DNA of 64,000 bases from CF-118 sp035934385 (GTDB lineage Bacteria; Chloroflexota; Dormibacteria; Dormibacterales; Dormibacteraceae): positions 1-64,000 of the forward strand of contig DASYXY010000066.1 of the NCBI GenBank assembly GCA_035934385.1, in the 5' to 3' direction. The notes below the pieces were generated by a model. It saw nothing but the letters and a program-made list of their open reading frames with translations. It did no database searches and was not told the origin of the DNA. Both the position numbers and the translations under genes were made by a program. Of this stretch, positions 41,800-50,340 are shown piece after piece (the first letter of the stretch is position 1; every line of letters begins with the position of its first letter).

Positions 41800-42963
41800 C
41801 TATAGGGTCCGGTCTGGCGCCAATCGGTGGATAACCATCCCCGACGGCGGCTTGGGGTGGAAATACGTGGTCTTCTGTGGAAATGTCATTCCATCGGCGG
41901 CCAGCTTCAAAACCTGCCGCAGGTCGGGTGCGTCGAGAAAGAACGCGCTGACGCCGGCGCCCTCGTCGACCCACCTGACGGCCTCTCGGGCGTCTATGGT
42001 GTAGAGCAGAAAATCCTCGGGGCTGCGCCGGCCGAGGATGTTGTCGATGACCTGGCGGTGCAGCTCGACGACGGCCACCTCGCCTTCCAGCGGCAGCACC
42101 TGGAAGCGCCCGTCTCGGTAGACGCCCGCCGCGACCTTGCCGCGGATCGTCGCCAGTGTCTCCTCCAGGCCGTCCATGGGCTCCCCACCTGTGACGGCGA
42201 TACCCGCTTTCATGACCCGGTGCGTGGGCAGGACCTCGAGGCCCGGGTCGTCGACGTCCGTGAGGAGCGCGAGCGTGAAGCGCGACGCGGCGTCGGGCGG
42301 CCCGCCCAGCTCGTCGGCGAAGGCCAGCGCCGTCTCATACCGGTGGTGACCGTCGGCGATCAGCAGCTGCAAGGAGGCCAGGGCGGTGGTGATGGAGTCG
42401 GTCCAGTCACCACGGGGTAAGACCCATAAACGCTGCGCCAGGCCATCGGCATCGGCGAACGTGACGTCGGGTGGACGCTCGACCGCCGCTTCGAGCAGGC
42501 GCCTCACGTCCCCGCCTGCGCCGTCGTAGACGAACCAGAGCGGCTCCAGGCTTGCCCGCGTGGCGCGCATCAGCGCGAGGCGATCCTCCTTGGGACCGGG
42601 ATGGGTGCGTTCGTGCGGCAGGACCACCCGCCGCTGGTATGGCTCCAGCCGTAAGGCCGCCACCAGGTCGCGACGGGTGCGTCCGTCACCCAGGTCCACC
42701 TCATGCATGTACATCGCGGGGCCGTCTGTGCGGAGCGTTCCGTCCCGCAGCCACGCTTCCAGGGTGCGCGCGGCGCCGTCGTAGTCGTGGCCAGGGCGGA
42801 TGAGGCGGATCACGTTGTGCGGCGCGCGCTCGAGAGACCTCACGATTGCGGCGTCCGAAATCACGTCGTAAGGCGGCGCGACGAGCTCGGTCAGGTGCGC
42901 GGTGTCGGCGTAGCGAATCCCGGGCAGCGCCCGGACGTCAGCTATCGGTGCCTCCGTTGCCAA
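41800..42963 (-). CDS. DUF1015 family protein
   Basis: 387 residues with the family hallmarks VAPPYDVIS, HERTHPGPKEDRLALMRA and LLIADGHHRYETALAF. DUF1015 genes often stand beside serine-pathway genes in thermophiles and anaerobes, as here, where the start lies 26 bp inside the end of serA. Its biochemical role is not established. Confidence 0.92.
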   Translation of the reverse strand: MATEAPIADVRALPGIRYADTAHLTELVAPPYDVISDAAIVRSLERAPHNVIRLIRPGHDYDGAARTLEAWLRDGTLRTDGPAMYMHEVDLGDGRTRRDLVAALRLEPYQRRVVLPHERTHPGPKEDRLALMRATRASLEPLWFVYDGAGGDVRRLLEAAVERPPDVTFADADGLAQRLWVLPRGDWTDSITTALASLQLLIADGHHRYETALAFADELGGPPDAASRFTLALLTDVDDPGLEVLPTHRVMKAGIAVTGGEPMDGLEETLATIRGKVAAGVYRDGRFQVLPLEGEVAVVELHRQVIDNILGRRSPEDFLLYTIDAREAVRWVDEGAGVSAFFLDAPDLRQVLKLAADGMTFPQKTTYFHPKPPSGMVIHRLAPDRTL

Positions 42964-44521
42964 GCTCGACGTAATGGAGATCGCCCATACCGTCCACCTG
43001 CCGCAGCCGCTCGAGCAGCGGCGCCGCCACCGGGTCGTCGATCGCGAGGATCATCATCGCCTTCCCTCGCGGCGCGTCGCGGCCGACCATCATGCTTGCG
43101 ATGTTGACGTCGTGCTCGCCGAGAATCGTGCCCACGCGACCGACGATGCCAGGCCGGTCCGCGTGCCGGCTCACCAAGAAGCGACCAGTGGGCACCAGGT
43201 CGACGCGGAAGGAGTCGATGCGCACGACTCGCGGCTCCTCCATCAGCACGGTGCCGCTGAGCTCGTGGCCGTGCATGCGCAGCGTGATGAGGCTCGTGTA
43301 GTTGCCTCGCGCGCCGGCCTTGCGCTCGACGATCTGCATGCCGCGCCCCGACGCGATGAGCCTGGCGTTGACGGCGTTGATGCGGGCCTCGGTGAAGTTC
43401 TGCATGACGCCCTTGATCGCCGCGGCGACCAGGAGGTTGGTGTCGTGCTGCGCAAGCTGCCCCTCGAAGTCGAGCTCGATGACGCCCGCGCGCCCGCCAA
43501 ACAGCTGTGAATGCAGCGAGGCAATGCGCTCGGTCAGGTGCGCGAACGGGCGCAGGTACGCGAGCTCTTCCGGCGGGAGCGCAGGCGCGTTCACGGCGTA
43601 ACGCGGGAGCTCTCCAGCGAGCACGGCCGCGACTTCCTCGGCGACATCGAAGGCGACCGACGCCTGAGCTTCCGCGGTCGACGCGGCGATGTGCGGGGTC
43701 GCGACAAAGTTCGGCAGCGTGAACAACGGGTTCTCGCCCGGCGGTTCCTGCTCGAATACGTCGGAGGCAGCTGCGGCCGGACGCCCGGCCTTCAAAGCCT
43801 GGTACAGAGCGGCTTCGTCGACGATGCCGCCGCGCGCGGTGTTGATGAGCCGGGCCGTCGGCTTCATCATCGCCAGCTCGCGGGAGGCGATCAGGCCGCG
43901 GTTCGCCTCGACCAGAGGAACGTGCACCGTCACGAAGTCGGCACGCTGCAAGAGATCGTCGAGCTGCACCAGCTCGACGTTGAACAGCTCGGCCCGCTCG
44001 ACTGCAACGACTGGGTCGTACGCGATGACGTCCATCTCGAGCCCATGCGCGCGCTTGGCCACTTCGGACCCGACGTTGCCGAGGCCGATCACCCCCAGCG
44101 TCTTGCCTCGCACCTCTACACCGAGAAATTTCGCTCGCGCCCAGTCGCCCGCGTGGATGGACGCGTCGGCCTGGGCCACCCACCGCGCCACGGCGAACAG
44201 GAGCGCGATGGTGTGCTCCGCGGCCGCCACGATGTTGCCGCGCGGAGCGTTGACGACGAGGATCCCGTGGCGCGTGGCGGCGGCGACGTCGATGTTGTCG
44301 ACCCCGACTCCCGCGCGGCCAACCACCCGCAGGCGCTTGCCGGCTTCAAGGACGGGCGCGGTCACCTTGGTCTCGCTCCGCACGACCAGCGCGTCGTAGC
44401 CCGCGATGCGTTCCACCAGGTCTGCCTCGGTGAGCCGGGTGGCGACCGTCACCTCGCCTTCGCGGCGAAGCCGAGCGAGGCCGTCCTCGGCCAGGGGATC
44501 GGCAACCAGGATCCGGGCCAC
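42938..44521 (-). CDS. serA: D-3-phosphoglycerate dehydrogenase (long, ASB/ACT-containing form)
   Basis: 527 residues. First enzyme of serine synthesis: NAD-binding GLGNVGSEVAKRA, active-site blocks NAPRGNIVAAAEH, NTARGGIVDE and TPHIAASTAEAQ. After residue 320 comes the intervening ASB domain and a C-terminal ACT domain (VSRHADRPGIVGRVGTILGEHDVNIASM) that usually mediates serine feedback. GTG start at 44521 fits the conserved N-terminus VADPLAEDGLARL; longer frames run into the aminotransferase gene. Confidence 0.96.
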   Translation of the reverse strand: MARILVADPLAEDGLARLRREGEVTVATRLTEADLVERIAGYDALVVRSETKVTAPVLEAGKRLRVVGRAGVGVDNIDVAAATRHGILVVNAPRGNIVAAAEHTIALLFAVARWVAQADASIHAGDWARAKFLGVEVRGKTLGVIGLGNVGSEVAKRAHGLEMDVIAYDPVVAVERAELFNVELVQLDDLLQRADFVTVHVPLVEANRGLIASRELAMMKPTARLINTARGGIVDEAALYQALKAGRPAAAASDVFEQEPPGENPLFTLPNFVATPHIAASTAEAQASVAFDVAEEVAAVLAGELPRYAVNAPALPPEELAYLRPFAHLTERIASLHSQLFGGRAGVIELDFEGQLAQHDTNLLVAAAIKGVMQNFTEARINAVNARLIASGRGMQIVERKAGARGNYTSLITLRMHGHELSGTVLMEEPRVVRIDSFRVDLVPTGRFLVSRHADRPGIVGRVGTILGEHDVNIASMMVGRDAPRGKAMMILAIDDPVAAPLLERLRQVDGMGDLHYVELGNGGTDS

Positions 44522-44532
44522 GAAAGCTGAGT

Positions 44533-45684
44533 CTAGGCTGGGACGCTTTGCAGCGAGTTCGTCGCCGCCGCGACGCCGCGACCGTCGGCGGGGGCGATGT
44601 CCATCTCCTCGAGCGCCTGCTCCATGGCCCACAGGACCTGCACCACGTCGCCTTCGGCAACGGCGCCCAGGTGGCCGACGCGGACCATCTTGCCGGCCAT
44701 CTTGTTCTGGCCGCCCGCGATGACGACGCCGTACCTGTCGTGGAGCAGCTTGCGGAACGCCTCGACGTTGAGGCCGTCTGGCGGCAGCGCTGCCGTGACC
44801 GTGTTCGAGCGGTAGCCGTCGCGCGCGAAGAGCTTGAACCCGAGCGACTGGAGTCCGGCCTGCGTGGCGCGAGCCAGCCGGGAGTGCCGCTCGTAGACGT
44901 TGGCGAGCCCCTCCTCCTCGATCATCCGGATGCCTTCCTGCAGCGCGAACGCGACGCTGACCGCCGTGGTGAACGGCGTCATGCCTTTGTCGGCCCACGT
45001 CTTCGCCTCTTTCCAGTCGAAGTAGTAGCGCGGCGAGCGGGCCCGCGACTGCATGTCCCAGCCGCGCTCACTGACGCTGACCAGCGCGAGGCCGGGCGGC
45101 GCCATCCAACCCTTCTGCGAGCCGCTCACAGCGACGTCGATGCCCCACTCATCCGTTTCGATTTCAATCGAGCTGATCGAGCTGACTCCGTCGACGACCA
45201 CGACTCGGCCGGCGTCGCGACCCACCCGCGCGAGCTCGCGCAGCGGGTTGGTGAGCCCGGTCGAGGTTTCGTTGTGTGTGAGCAGAAGCAGCTTCGCTTT
45301 GGGGTGCTTCTCGAGCACGAGCGCGAGGTCGTCGGCTTCGACCGGCTGCCCCCATTCGAATTCGAGACGCACGACGTCGGCCCCGTAGGCCGAAGCGAGA
45401 GCGGCGAAACGCTCGCCGAAGTTCCCGCACAGCGCGACCACCACCTCGTCCCCCGGCGAGACGAGGTTCGCGACGGCCGACTCGAGGCCTCCGGTGCCTG
45501 ACGAGGTCAGCAAGAGAAGATCAGACGAGGTTTTGAACACGCGCTTGGCGCCTGCGGTGATCTCGGCCAGGATGGCGGCGAACTCCGGACCGCGGTGATC
45601 GACCATCGGCCTGCTCATCGCGCGCACGACGCGCTCGGGCAGCGGTGTCGGTCCGGGTATGCGCAGCTGGCTCGAGAAGGTCAT
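44533..45684 (-). CDS. Class V aminotransferase, likely phosphoserine/alanine-glyoxylate type
   Basis: 383-residue PLP enzyme of the AGXT/soluble-hydrogenase-subunit group: start RIPGPTPLPERVV, PLP lysine in SGSQKGWMAPPG, and HNETSTG. Next to serA (11 bp), it probably supplies the transamination step from 3-phosphohydroxypyruvate, replacing classical SerC, an arrangement known in Thermotoga and others. The ATG at 45684 has AGGAG 7 nt upstream, selecting it over a longer frame. Confidence 0.9.
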   Translation of the reverse strand: MTFSSQLRIPGPTPLPERVVRAMSRPMVDHRGPEFAAILAEITAGAKRVFKTSSDLLLLTSSGTGGLESAVANLVSPGDEVVVALCGNFGERFAALASAYGADVVRLEFEWGQPVEADDLALVLEKHPKAKLLLLTHNETSTGLTNPLRELARVGRDAGRVVVVDGVSSISSIEIETDEWGIDVAVSGSQKGWMAPPGLALVSVSERGWDMQSRARSPRYYFDWKEAKTWADKGMTPFTTAVSVAFALQEGIRMIEEEGLANVYERHSRLARATQAGLQSLGFKLFARDGYRSNTVTAALPPDGLNVEAFRKLLHDRYGVVIAGGQNKMAGKMVRVGHLGAVAEGDVVQVLWAMEQALEEMDIAPADGRGVAAATNSLQSVPA

Positions 45685-45734
45685 GGGCGTGCTCCTATAA
45701 GGGATGGGGCGAGCGCCCACATTCTACTGCCGGC

Positions 45735-46007
45735 TTAGTGCGATTCCGTCGTGTACGGCAGCAAGGCGATCGCGCGAGCCCGCTCCAGTGCGGTCGTCAG
45801 CGGACGCTGGTGCCGGGCGCACGTGCCGGTCACGCGGCGCGGCAGGATCTTGCCGCGGTCGCTGACGAACCTGCGCAAGCGCGAGATCTCTTTGTAGTCG
45901 ATGTACGAGACCTTCTCCAAGCAGAAGCTGCAGACCTTGCGGTGCTGCCGCTTCGGCGCCCGCGAAGAGTCTCGCTGGGATGGTGGTGCCGATGTCGTGG
46001 AAGCCAT
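45735..46007 (-). CDS. rpsR: 30S ribosomal protein S18
   Basis: 90 residues. Core ISRLRRFVSDRGKILPRRVTGTCARHQRPLTTAL is unmistakable. It is the zinc-binding type, with CSFC and a later CARH. Last ribosomal gene of the cluster; rplI, which usually follows, is absent and the serine genes begin instead. Confidence 0.97.
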   Translation of the reverse strand: MASTTSAPPSQRDSSRAPKRQHRKVCSFCLEKVSYIDYKEISRLRRFVSDRGKILPRRVTGTCARHQRPLTTALERARAIALLPYTTESH

Positions 46008-46019
46008 CAGATCTCCTGG

Positions 46020-46502
46020 TTAGAAAGGAATGTCGTCCGGGTCGACGTCACGCGGGACCTCGTCACCCGTCGGTTCTTCGGTGGTTGCGTTGCCCGAGGC
46101 GCGCCCCGCCCCAGTGCTCGCGCTCGCGCTCTCTCGCGCGCCCGCGCCCACGCCGGCGCCACGCGGCTCGAGGAACTGCACGTCATTGGCGATGATCTCG
46201 GTCACGCGCCGCTTCTGGCCGTCCTGACCTTCCCACGAGCGCGTCTGGATGCGGCCCTCGACGAACACGAGCGCGCCTTTGCGGGTGTATTGCGCGACCG
46301 TCTCGGCGAGATTCCGTTTGCCGATCGGGTACGCGACGATGTTGTGGTAGTCGGTGAACTCCTTGCGCTCGCCGTCGGGACCGGTGGACCAGCGATTCGT
46401 CGCGATGGAAAAGCTGGTGACCGCCGTGCCACTTGGCGTGTAGCGCATCTCGGGGTCCTTCGTGAGCCGGCCGATGAGCAGTGCCTTGTTGAGGTTCGAC
46501 AT
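46020..46502 (-). CDS. ssb: Single-stranded DNA-binding protein
   Basis: 160 residues: OB fold (NKALLIGRLTKDPEMRYTPSGTAV ... FVEGRIQTRSWEGQDG), a Gly/Ala/Ser-rich linker and the acidic interaction tip DPDDIPF. It starts directly after the rpsF stop. Standard position between S6 and S18. Confidence 0.97.
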   Translation of the reverse strand: MSNLNKALLIGRLTKDPEMRYTPSGTAVTSFSIATNRWSTGPDGERKEFTDYHNIVAYPIGKRNLAETVAQYTRKGALVFVEGRIQTRSWEGQDGQKRRVTEIIANDVQFLEPRGAGVGAGARESASASTGAGRASGNATTEEPTGDEVPRDVDPDDIPF

Positions 46503-46901
46503 TTACCGTTCCTCCCGACCCCCGTCCGATGCGTCCGCCGCGCCTTTCGACTCGACCGCGATTGGCTCCAGCACGACCTCCGCCGGCGGCGGTACAACGG
46601 CCGTCGGGCTGGGCTTCTCGGGCTTGCGCACGATGAGATGACGGATCACCTCTTCGGTGATCTTGAGCGCAGCCTCGAGCTCGGGCACGCGGTCGGGGGC
46701 GATCTGGAAGTCCTGCAGGACGTAGATGCCCTCTTTCTGGTGCTTGACCTCGTAGGCGAGCTTGCGCTTGCCCCAGAGGTTGGTGTGATCAGCTTTGCCG
46801 CCGGATCGCTCGATCAGCGTGTTGACCCGCTTGACCGCGTCCTGGACCTTCTCGTCGTCGAGGTCCGGCCGCACGATGTACAGAACTTCGTAATCCCGCA
46901 A
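46503..46901 (-). CDS. rpsF: 30S ribosomal protein S6
   Basis: 132 residues; N-terminal RDYEVLYIVRPDLDDEKV and WGKRKLAYEVKHQKEGIYVLQDF are characteristic. A 35-residue Pro/Val/Glu tail extends beyond the fold. TTG start, set by a perfect AGGAGG 10 nt upstream, one of the strongest ribosome-binding sites in the window. Confidence 0.96.
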   Translation of the reverse strand: MRDYEVLYIVRPDLDDEKVQDAVKRVNTLIERSGGKADHTNLWGKRKLAYEVKHQKEGIYVLQDFQIAPDRVPELEAALKITEEVIRHLIVRKPEKPSPTAVVPPPAEVVLEPIAVESKGAADASDGGREER

Positions 46902-46931
46902 CGGGGCGATTCCTCCTTTCTATGGGTTTCA

Positions 46932-46972
46932 GGCCCCGGTCCAACGGAACGCAGGCGCGACCTGCCGAGGCC
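46932..46972 (-). promoter_or_regulatory. Candidate S6:S18 autoregulatory mRNA leader
   Basis: In the rpsF leader, GGCCTCGG (46972-46965) can pair with CCGGGGCC (46939-46932) with one G-U. Inside lie a small hairpin CAGG/CCTG and an unpaired strand holding CCG (46947-46945), the triplet that the S6:S18 complex contacts in known leaders. Position and layout fit, but no alignment was possible. Confidence 0.4.
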
Positions 46973-46988
46973 AGAAAGGGTAGGTAGG

Positions 46989-46995
46989 TATTCTA
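46989..46995. promoter_or_regulatory. Overlapping divergent -10 hexamers for rpsF and the His-rich protein gene
   Basis: TAGAAT on the minus strand (46995-46990) and TATTCT on the plus strand (46989-46994) overlap almost completely. The first would give rpsF a leader of about 80 nt containing the hairpin at 46932-46972. No strong -35 hexamer is visible on either side. Confidence 0.4.
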
Positions 46996-47010
46996 TCAGT
47001 CCCCCTTTTC

Positions 47011-47721
47011 ATGAGTTCCCAGACCCGAAGCAAGCAGAACGTTCGCGGCCAGAAAACCCAGGTGCGTGGAGCCAAGGGCAATCGCCGCGCACCGGTGAAG
47101 TCGACCAGGGACACGCCCATCCTCGCCATCGTCGTTGGCGCGATCCTCGCCGCCGTGTTCATCGGTCTTCTGATCTGGGGCGCCATCAACAGCCGCACGA
47201 ACCCGGTCCAGACCGTCCAGGGCTCGAGCGGCAGCATCCCCTGCGACCAGCTCGAGCACACCCAGGTCCACTACCACGCCGCCATCCAGATCGTCGCGCA
47301 GGGCACGGTGCATCCCATCCCCGGCGGAATCGGCATCCAGGGAGGCGAGACCGCGCCGACCTGCTTCTACTGGCTGCACGTCCACAGCGCCAACCCGAAC
47401 GTCATCCACATCGAGTCGACCGCGGATCGCGTGTTCACGCTCGGCGATTTCTTCAAGGTGTGGGACGCGTGGTCGACATACGGCGGCGGCCCACACGAGC
47501 TTCTCGACACCACGCACGTTTCGACGCTGACCGTCGGCGCGGGCCAGTCGATGAAGGTCTACATCGACCTCAACGACGGCAAAGGCGCGCAGCTGTTCGA
47601 GGGCGATCCGAGCACGATCGTGCTCAAGAGCCACGAGACCATCACCATCGAGATCACGCCGCCGACCGTGACGCCTCCTCCGGCCTTCGACTGGAAGTCG
47701 TCGACGAACAACGGCTTGTAG
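47011..47721 (+). CDS. Membrane-anchored extracytoplasmic His-rich protein of unknown function
   Basis: 236 residues: basic cytoplasmic N-terminus (about 35 residues, 10 Lys/Arg), one TM helix (37-59), then an external domain. Clustered potential metal ligands: C78, H83, H87, H89, H101, C118, H123, H125, H133, E135, in the blocks EHTQVHYHAAIQI, HPIPGGIGI and CFYWLHVHS. FTLGDFFKVWDAW follows. The pattern recalls uncharacterised proteins of Chloroflexota-type bacteria that have HxHxx and WLHTH blocks. A metal, perhaps copper, binding role is inference. No Shine-Dalgarno. Confidence 0.8.
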   Translation: MSSQTRSKQNVRGQKTQVRGAKGNRRAPVKSTRDTPILAIVVGAILAAVFIGLLIWGAINSRTNPVQTVQGSSGSIPCDQLEHTQVHYHAAIQIVAQGTVHPIPGGIGIQGGETAPTCFYWLHVHSANPNVIHIESTADRVFTLGDFFKVWDAWSTYGGGPHELLDTTHVSTLTVGAGQSMKVYIDLNDGKGAQLFEGDPSTIVLKSHETITIEITPPTVTPPPAFDWKSSTNNGL

Positions 47722-47725
47722 CCGG

Positions 47726-48355
47726 CTAGGCCTCCAGCAGAGTCCTCGCCGACCGGTAGTGCTCCAGGGCGTCCTTCGGGCGGCCCGCCCTGGTCGCCCG
47801 CTCGGCAATCCGGAGATGGTTCTCCGCCGCCGCCCTGGCATCACCGTCCCCGTAGCTGAAGCGCTCGCCCCGTGACAGCGTGCGCCAGCGGTCCATGCGC
47901 GCGATGTCGCGGCGCTTACTGATCACCATGCGCTCTGCATCGAGGATCTTCCGGGCCCGTTCGTGACGCCCCAACCGTGCCAGAGCTTCCGCCTCGGTCA
48001 AGCGGGCATCGGTGCCGATCGGCCATGCAGCGTCGTCGAGCCCGCGCAGGCTGATGAGCGCGCGCTTGGGATCGCCTCGCAGAAGCAGCACTCGTGCGCG
48101 TTCGAGCGCGAGCTCGCGGTCGACCTCCGGCGACCTCCCCTCGAGCAGGTAGTCGACATGCGTGCCGAGCCTGTCGGCGATGACGCGCAGTACTCGGAGC
48201 GACGGCTGAGCGTGTCCGAGCTCGACCTGGCTCAGGAACGCCCGCGTGAAGTCCTCGCCCCCGATCCTGGCGAGGCTGACGCCGCGCTCACGTCGCAGGC
48301 GACGGATCCGCGCGCCGAGGGACTCGCCTTCAGGTGGTGGCACGCCACCGATCAT
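47726..48355 (-). CDS. XRE family regulator with helical-repeat C-terminus
   Basis: 209 residues. N-terminal HTH_XRE (LGARIRRLRRERGVSLARIGGEDFTRAFLSQVELGHAQPSLRVLRVIADRLG), then about 130 residues of TPR-like helices (ALERARVLLLRGDPKRALISLRGL). The combination resembles quorum/peptide-sensing or stress regulators with TPR ligand domains. Target genes not evident. Confidence 0.87.
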   Translation of the reverse strand: MIGGVPPPEGESLGARIRRLRRERGVSLARIGGEDFTRAFLSQVELGHAQPSLRVLRVIADRLGTHVDYLLEGRSPEVDRELALERARVLLLRGDPKRALISLRGLDDAAWPIGTDARLTEAEALARLGRHERARKILDAERMVISKRRDIARMDRWRTLSRGERFSYGDGDARAAAENHLRIAERATRAGRPKDALEHYRSARTLLEA

Positions 48356-48379
48356 ACCGCCCGCCAGTCAAGCCGGCCT

Positions 48380-48832
48380 TTACGAGGCGGCCTGCGGCGT
48401 CAGCGCTTTTCGCAACCTGCGGTCCTGGTAGGCGATGTGGTCGGCAATCTCGAAGAACGCTTCGCGCAGTGGACTGACCTCGGCCTCCTTGACGGTGAGC
48501 TGCCAGCTGACCACCTCGAGCTCGTCCCATGGCGACGCCGCGCGATCGCTGATCGCCATTCGCACGCCGCCGCCGTCGGGCCATGCCTCGATCGCCGCGG
48601 AGCACCTGTCAGCGCGGCCAGTGCCGTCGCTCCAGTCGCCAACCGCGATCGACAGCAGCACGCGCGGCTCAGGGTCGCGGTGGAAGTGGTCGAAGATATC
48701 GGCCCTGTAGATCGCGATCGGGTCGTCGTCCTCGTAGATGACGCCCACCACGCTGCGGTAGGCCGAGCCGCAGTCAGCACACTCCGCCTCTGTCTGCTGG
48801 TCGTCGTGCTCGAGCCTGAGCCTGCCGGCCAC
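48380..48832 (-). CDS. Hypothetical protein, 150 aa
   Basis: Soluble alpha/beta protein with an isolated CADC pair near residue 19 and a mid-section YEDDDPIAIYRADIFDHFHRDPEPRVLLSIAVGDW that looks conserved. No family recognised. GTG start 6 bp downstream of the HTH-M24 gene stop, so probably co-transcribed with it. Confidence 0.65.
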   Translation of the reverse strand: MAGRLRLEHDDQQTEAECADCGSAYRSVVGVIYEDDDPIAIYRADIFDHFHRDPEPRVLLSIAVGDWSDGTGRADRCSAAIEAWPDGGGVRMAISDRAASPWDELEVVSWQLTVKEAEVSPLREAFFEIADHIAYQDRRLRKALTPQAAS

Positions 48833-48838
48833 TAGTGG

Positions 48839-50326
48839 CTAAAAGTAGTCCTTGGGATCGAGGCTGCGGGTGATCGACGTGAAGTTTTCGAAACCGCGCG
48901 CCGTGACCATTCCCGTGTCCTCGATGCGCACGCCGCCGAAGCCCATGAGGTACAGCCCCGGCTCCACGGTGATCACATCGCCTTCCTCCAGCGCCTCGCC
49001 ATTGGCGCTGCGCACCCCGGGCTCCTCATGCACCTCGAGGCCGACGCCATGGCCGGTGCTGTGGTTCATCTTGGCAACGCTGTCGGGCCCTTCATAGCCG
49101 GCGGTCGTGGTGCCGAAACCTCGGTCCACCAGCACCTGGCACACCGCGTGATGGACTTCATTGGCCGCCACTCCCGCCTTGATCGACTCGATCGCCACGT
49201 CAAGGGCCTGCAGGGTCGCGGCGTGCATGCGGCGCACCTCTTCGGAGACCTGGCCGACCACCACCGTCCGCGTCAGGTCGCCGTTGTAGTGGCTGCCGCG
49301 GCTGGTCGGAAAAATGTCGATGATCACTGGTGCGTTCGCCCGAACCTGGCCTTCGCCACGGTAGTGCGGCATCGCGTTGTCCGGCGACCCGGCGATGATC
49401 ATGTCGGGGCAGGAGAAACCCAGCTCCGCGAGCAGGAGCGACGCGCGCGCGTACAACCATTCCGACGTCATCGGCTTGCCGTCTGCCCAGAGGAGCCCAT
49501 CGCGGATCTCGCCACCAGCGAGGAGCCTCACGATCTCGGTCATCGCCTTTTCTGCTGCCTGCTGCGCCTCGCGGATCTTGCCTGCCTCCTCGCTGTTCTT
49601 GTGCCGACGTTCGGCTTCGAAAAGCGACTGGTCGACCTCGACGTCGAGGCCGGCTCCGCGTAGGGCTTCGAGATGACCGGCATGCAGGCGCGGCGATACA
49701 CGCGCTTCCGCCTGCCCCTTCTCCTGCAGCAGCTTGGCCGCCAGCACCGCATACGAGCGGTATGGCCCGAGCTCCGCGTAGCCGGCCTCTTTGAACGAGA
49801 GGATGCGTGCCGCCCTCGACTCAGCCTTCGCCCTGTCGATCTCGAGCGGGCTGGCGACCAGGATGTCGTCGCCGGAAGCAGGCCGGATGTAAAGCGCGCT
49901 CTCCACATTCATACCGGTGGCGTAGATGAAATCGGCGTCGCCGTGGCCGCTCGGGATGAGGACGAGCGGGCGGGCGCCGGCCGAGCGCCGCGCACGTTTG
50001 CGCGTCGGGGCCACGCTCGCGGGCGAGGTGTCCCGCCACAGACCCGCGGCCTCGACCGCATGCGCGACGGCCTGGAGAAGCGCGTCGTCGCCGCGGGGCC
50101 TAGCTGTCTTTTTCGAACGGCCCTCGAGGTTCAGCTTCTCTTGCACCTCGTAGCCGCTCGTGTAGGCGACCTCGTAGCCGAGGTCGCGCAGCTGGGCGAG
50201 GTCACGGCGCAGCGTGCGCTCGGAGACGCCGGCCTTGTCGGCGAGCTCGAGCGGGTTCAGACCAGGCTCGGCGATGATCGCGGCGAGCACCCGGAGCAGC
50301 CGAGCGAGACGCTCAGCCCGATTCAA
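48839..50326 (-). CDS. Fusion of WYL-type helix-turn-helix domain and M24 metallopeptidase
   Basis: 495 residues in one frame. Residues 1-65 are a DeoR/WYL-regulator HTH (ELADKAGVSERTLRRDLAQLRDLGYEVAYTSGYEVQEKLNL). A 50-residue basic linker follows, then a creatinase N-terminal domain (about 120-250) and an M24 'pita-bread' domain with all five metal ligands: D337, D350, H426 (GHGVGLEVHEEPG), E455 (TVEPGLY) and E469 (RIEDTGMV). Spacing between the two Asp is 13 rather than the common 11. The peptidase half alone would be an Xaa-Pro dipeptidase/aminopeptidase. TTG start. Confidence 0.87.
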   Translation of the reverse strand: MNRAERLARLLRVLAAIIAEPGLNPLELADKAGVSERTLRRDLAQLRDLGYEVAYTSGYEVQEKLNLEGRSKKTARPRGDDALLQAVAHAVEAAGLWRDTSPASVAPTRKRARRSAGARPLVLIPSGHGDADFIYATGMNVESALYIRPASGDDILVASPLEIDRAKAESRAARILSFKEAGYAELGPYRSYAVLAAKLLQEKGQAEARVSPRLHAGHLEALRGAGLDVEVDQSLFEAERRHKNSEEAGKIREAQQAAEKAMTEIVRLLAGGEIRDGLLWADGKPMTSEWLYARASLLLAELGFSCPDMIIAGSPDNAMPHYRGEGQVRANAPVIIDIFPTSRGSHYNGDLTRTVVVGQVSEEVRRMHAATLQALDVAIESIKAGVAANEVHHAVCQVLVDRGFGTTTAGYEGPDSVAKMNHSTGHGVGLEVHEEPGVRSANGEALEEGDVITVEPGLYLMGFGGVRIEDTGMVTARGFENFTSITRSLDPKDYF

Positions 50327-50340
50327 GAGCTAGCGCTCGA

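Noticed and set aside
45645..47729. 694-codon plus-strand open frame across rpsR-ssb-rpsF
   Set aside because: Antisense to three unmistakable genes and running on in the wrong frame of the 47011 gene; no domain pattern.
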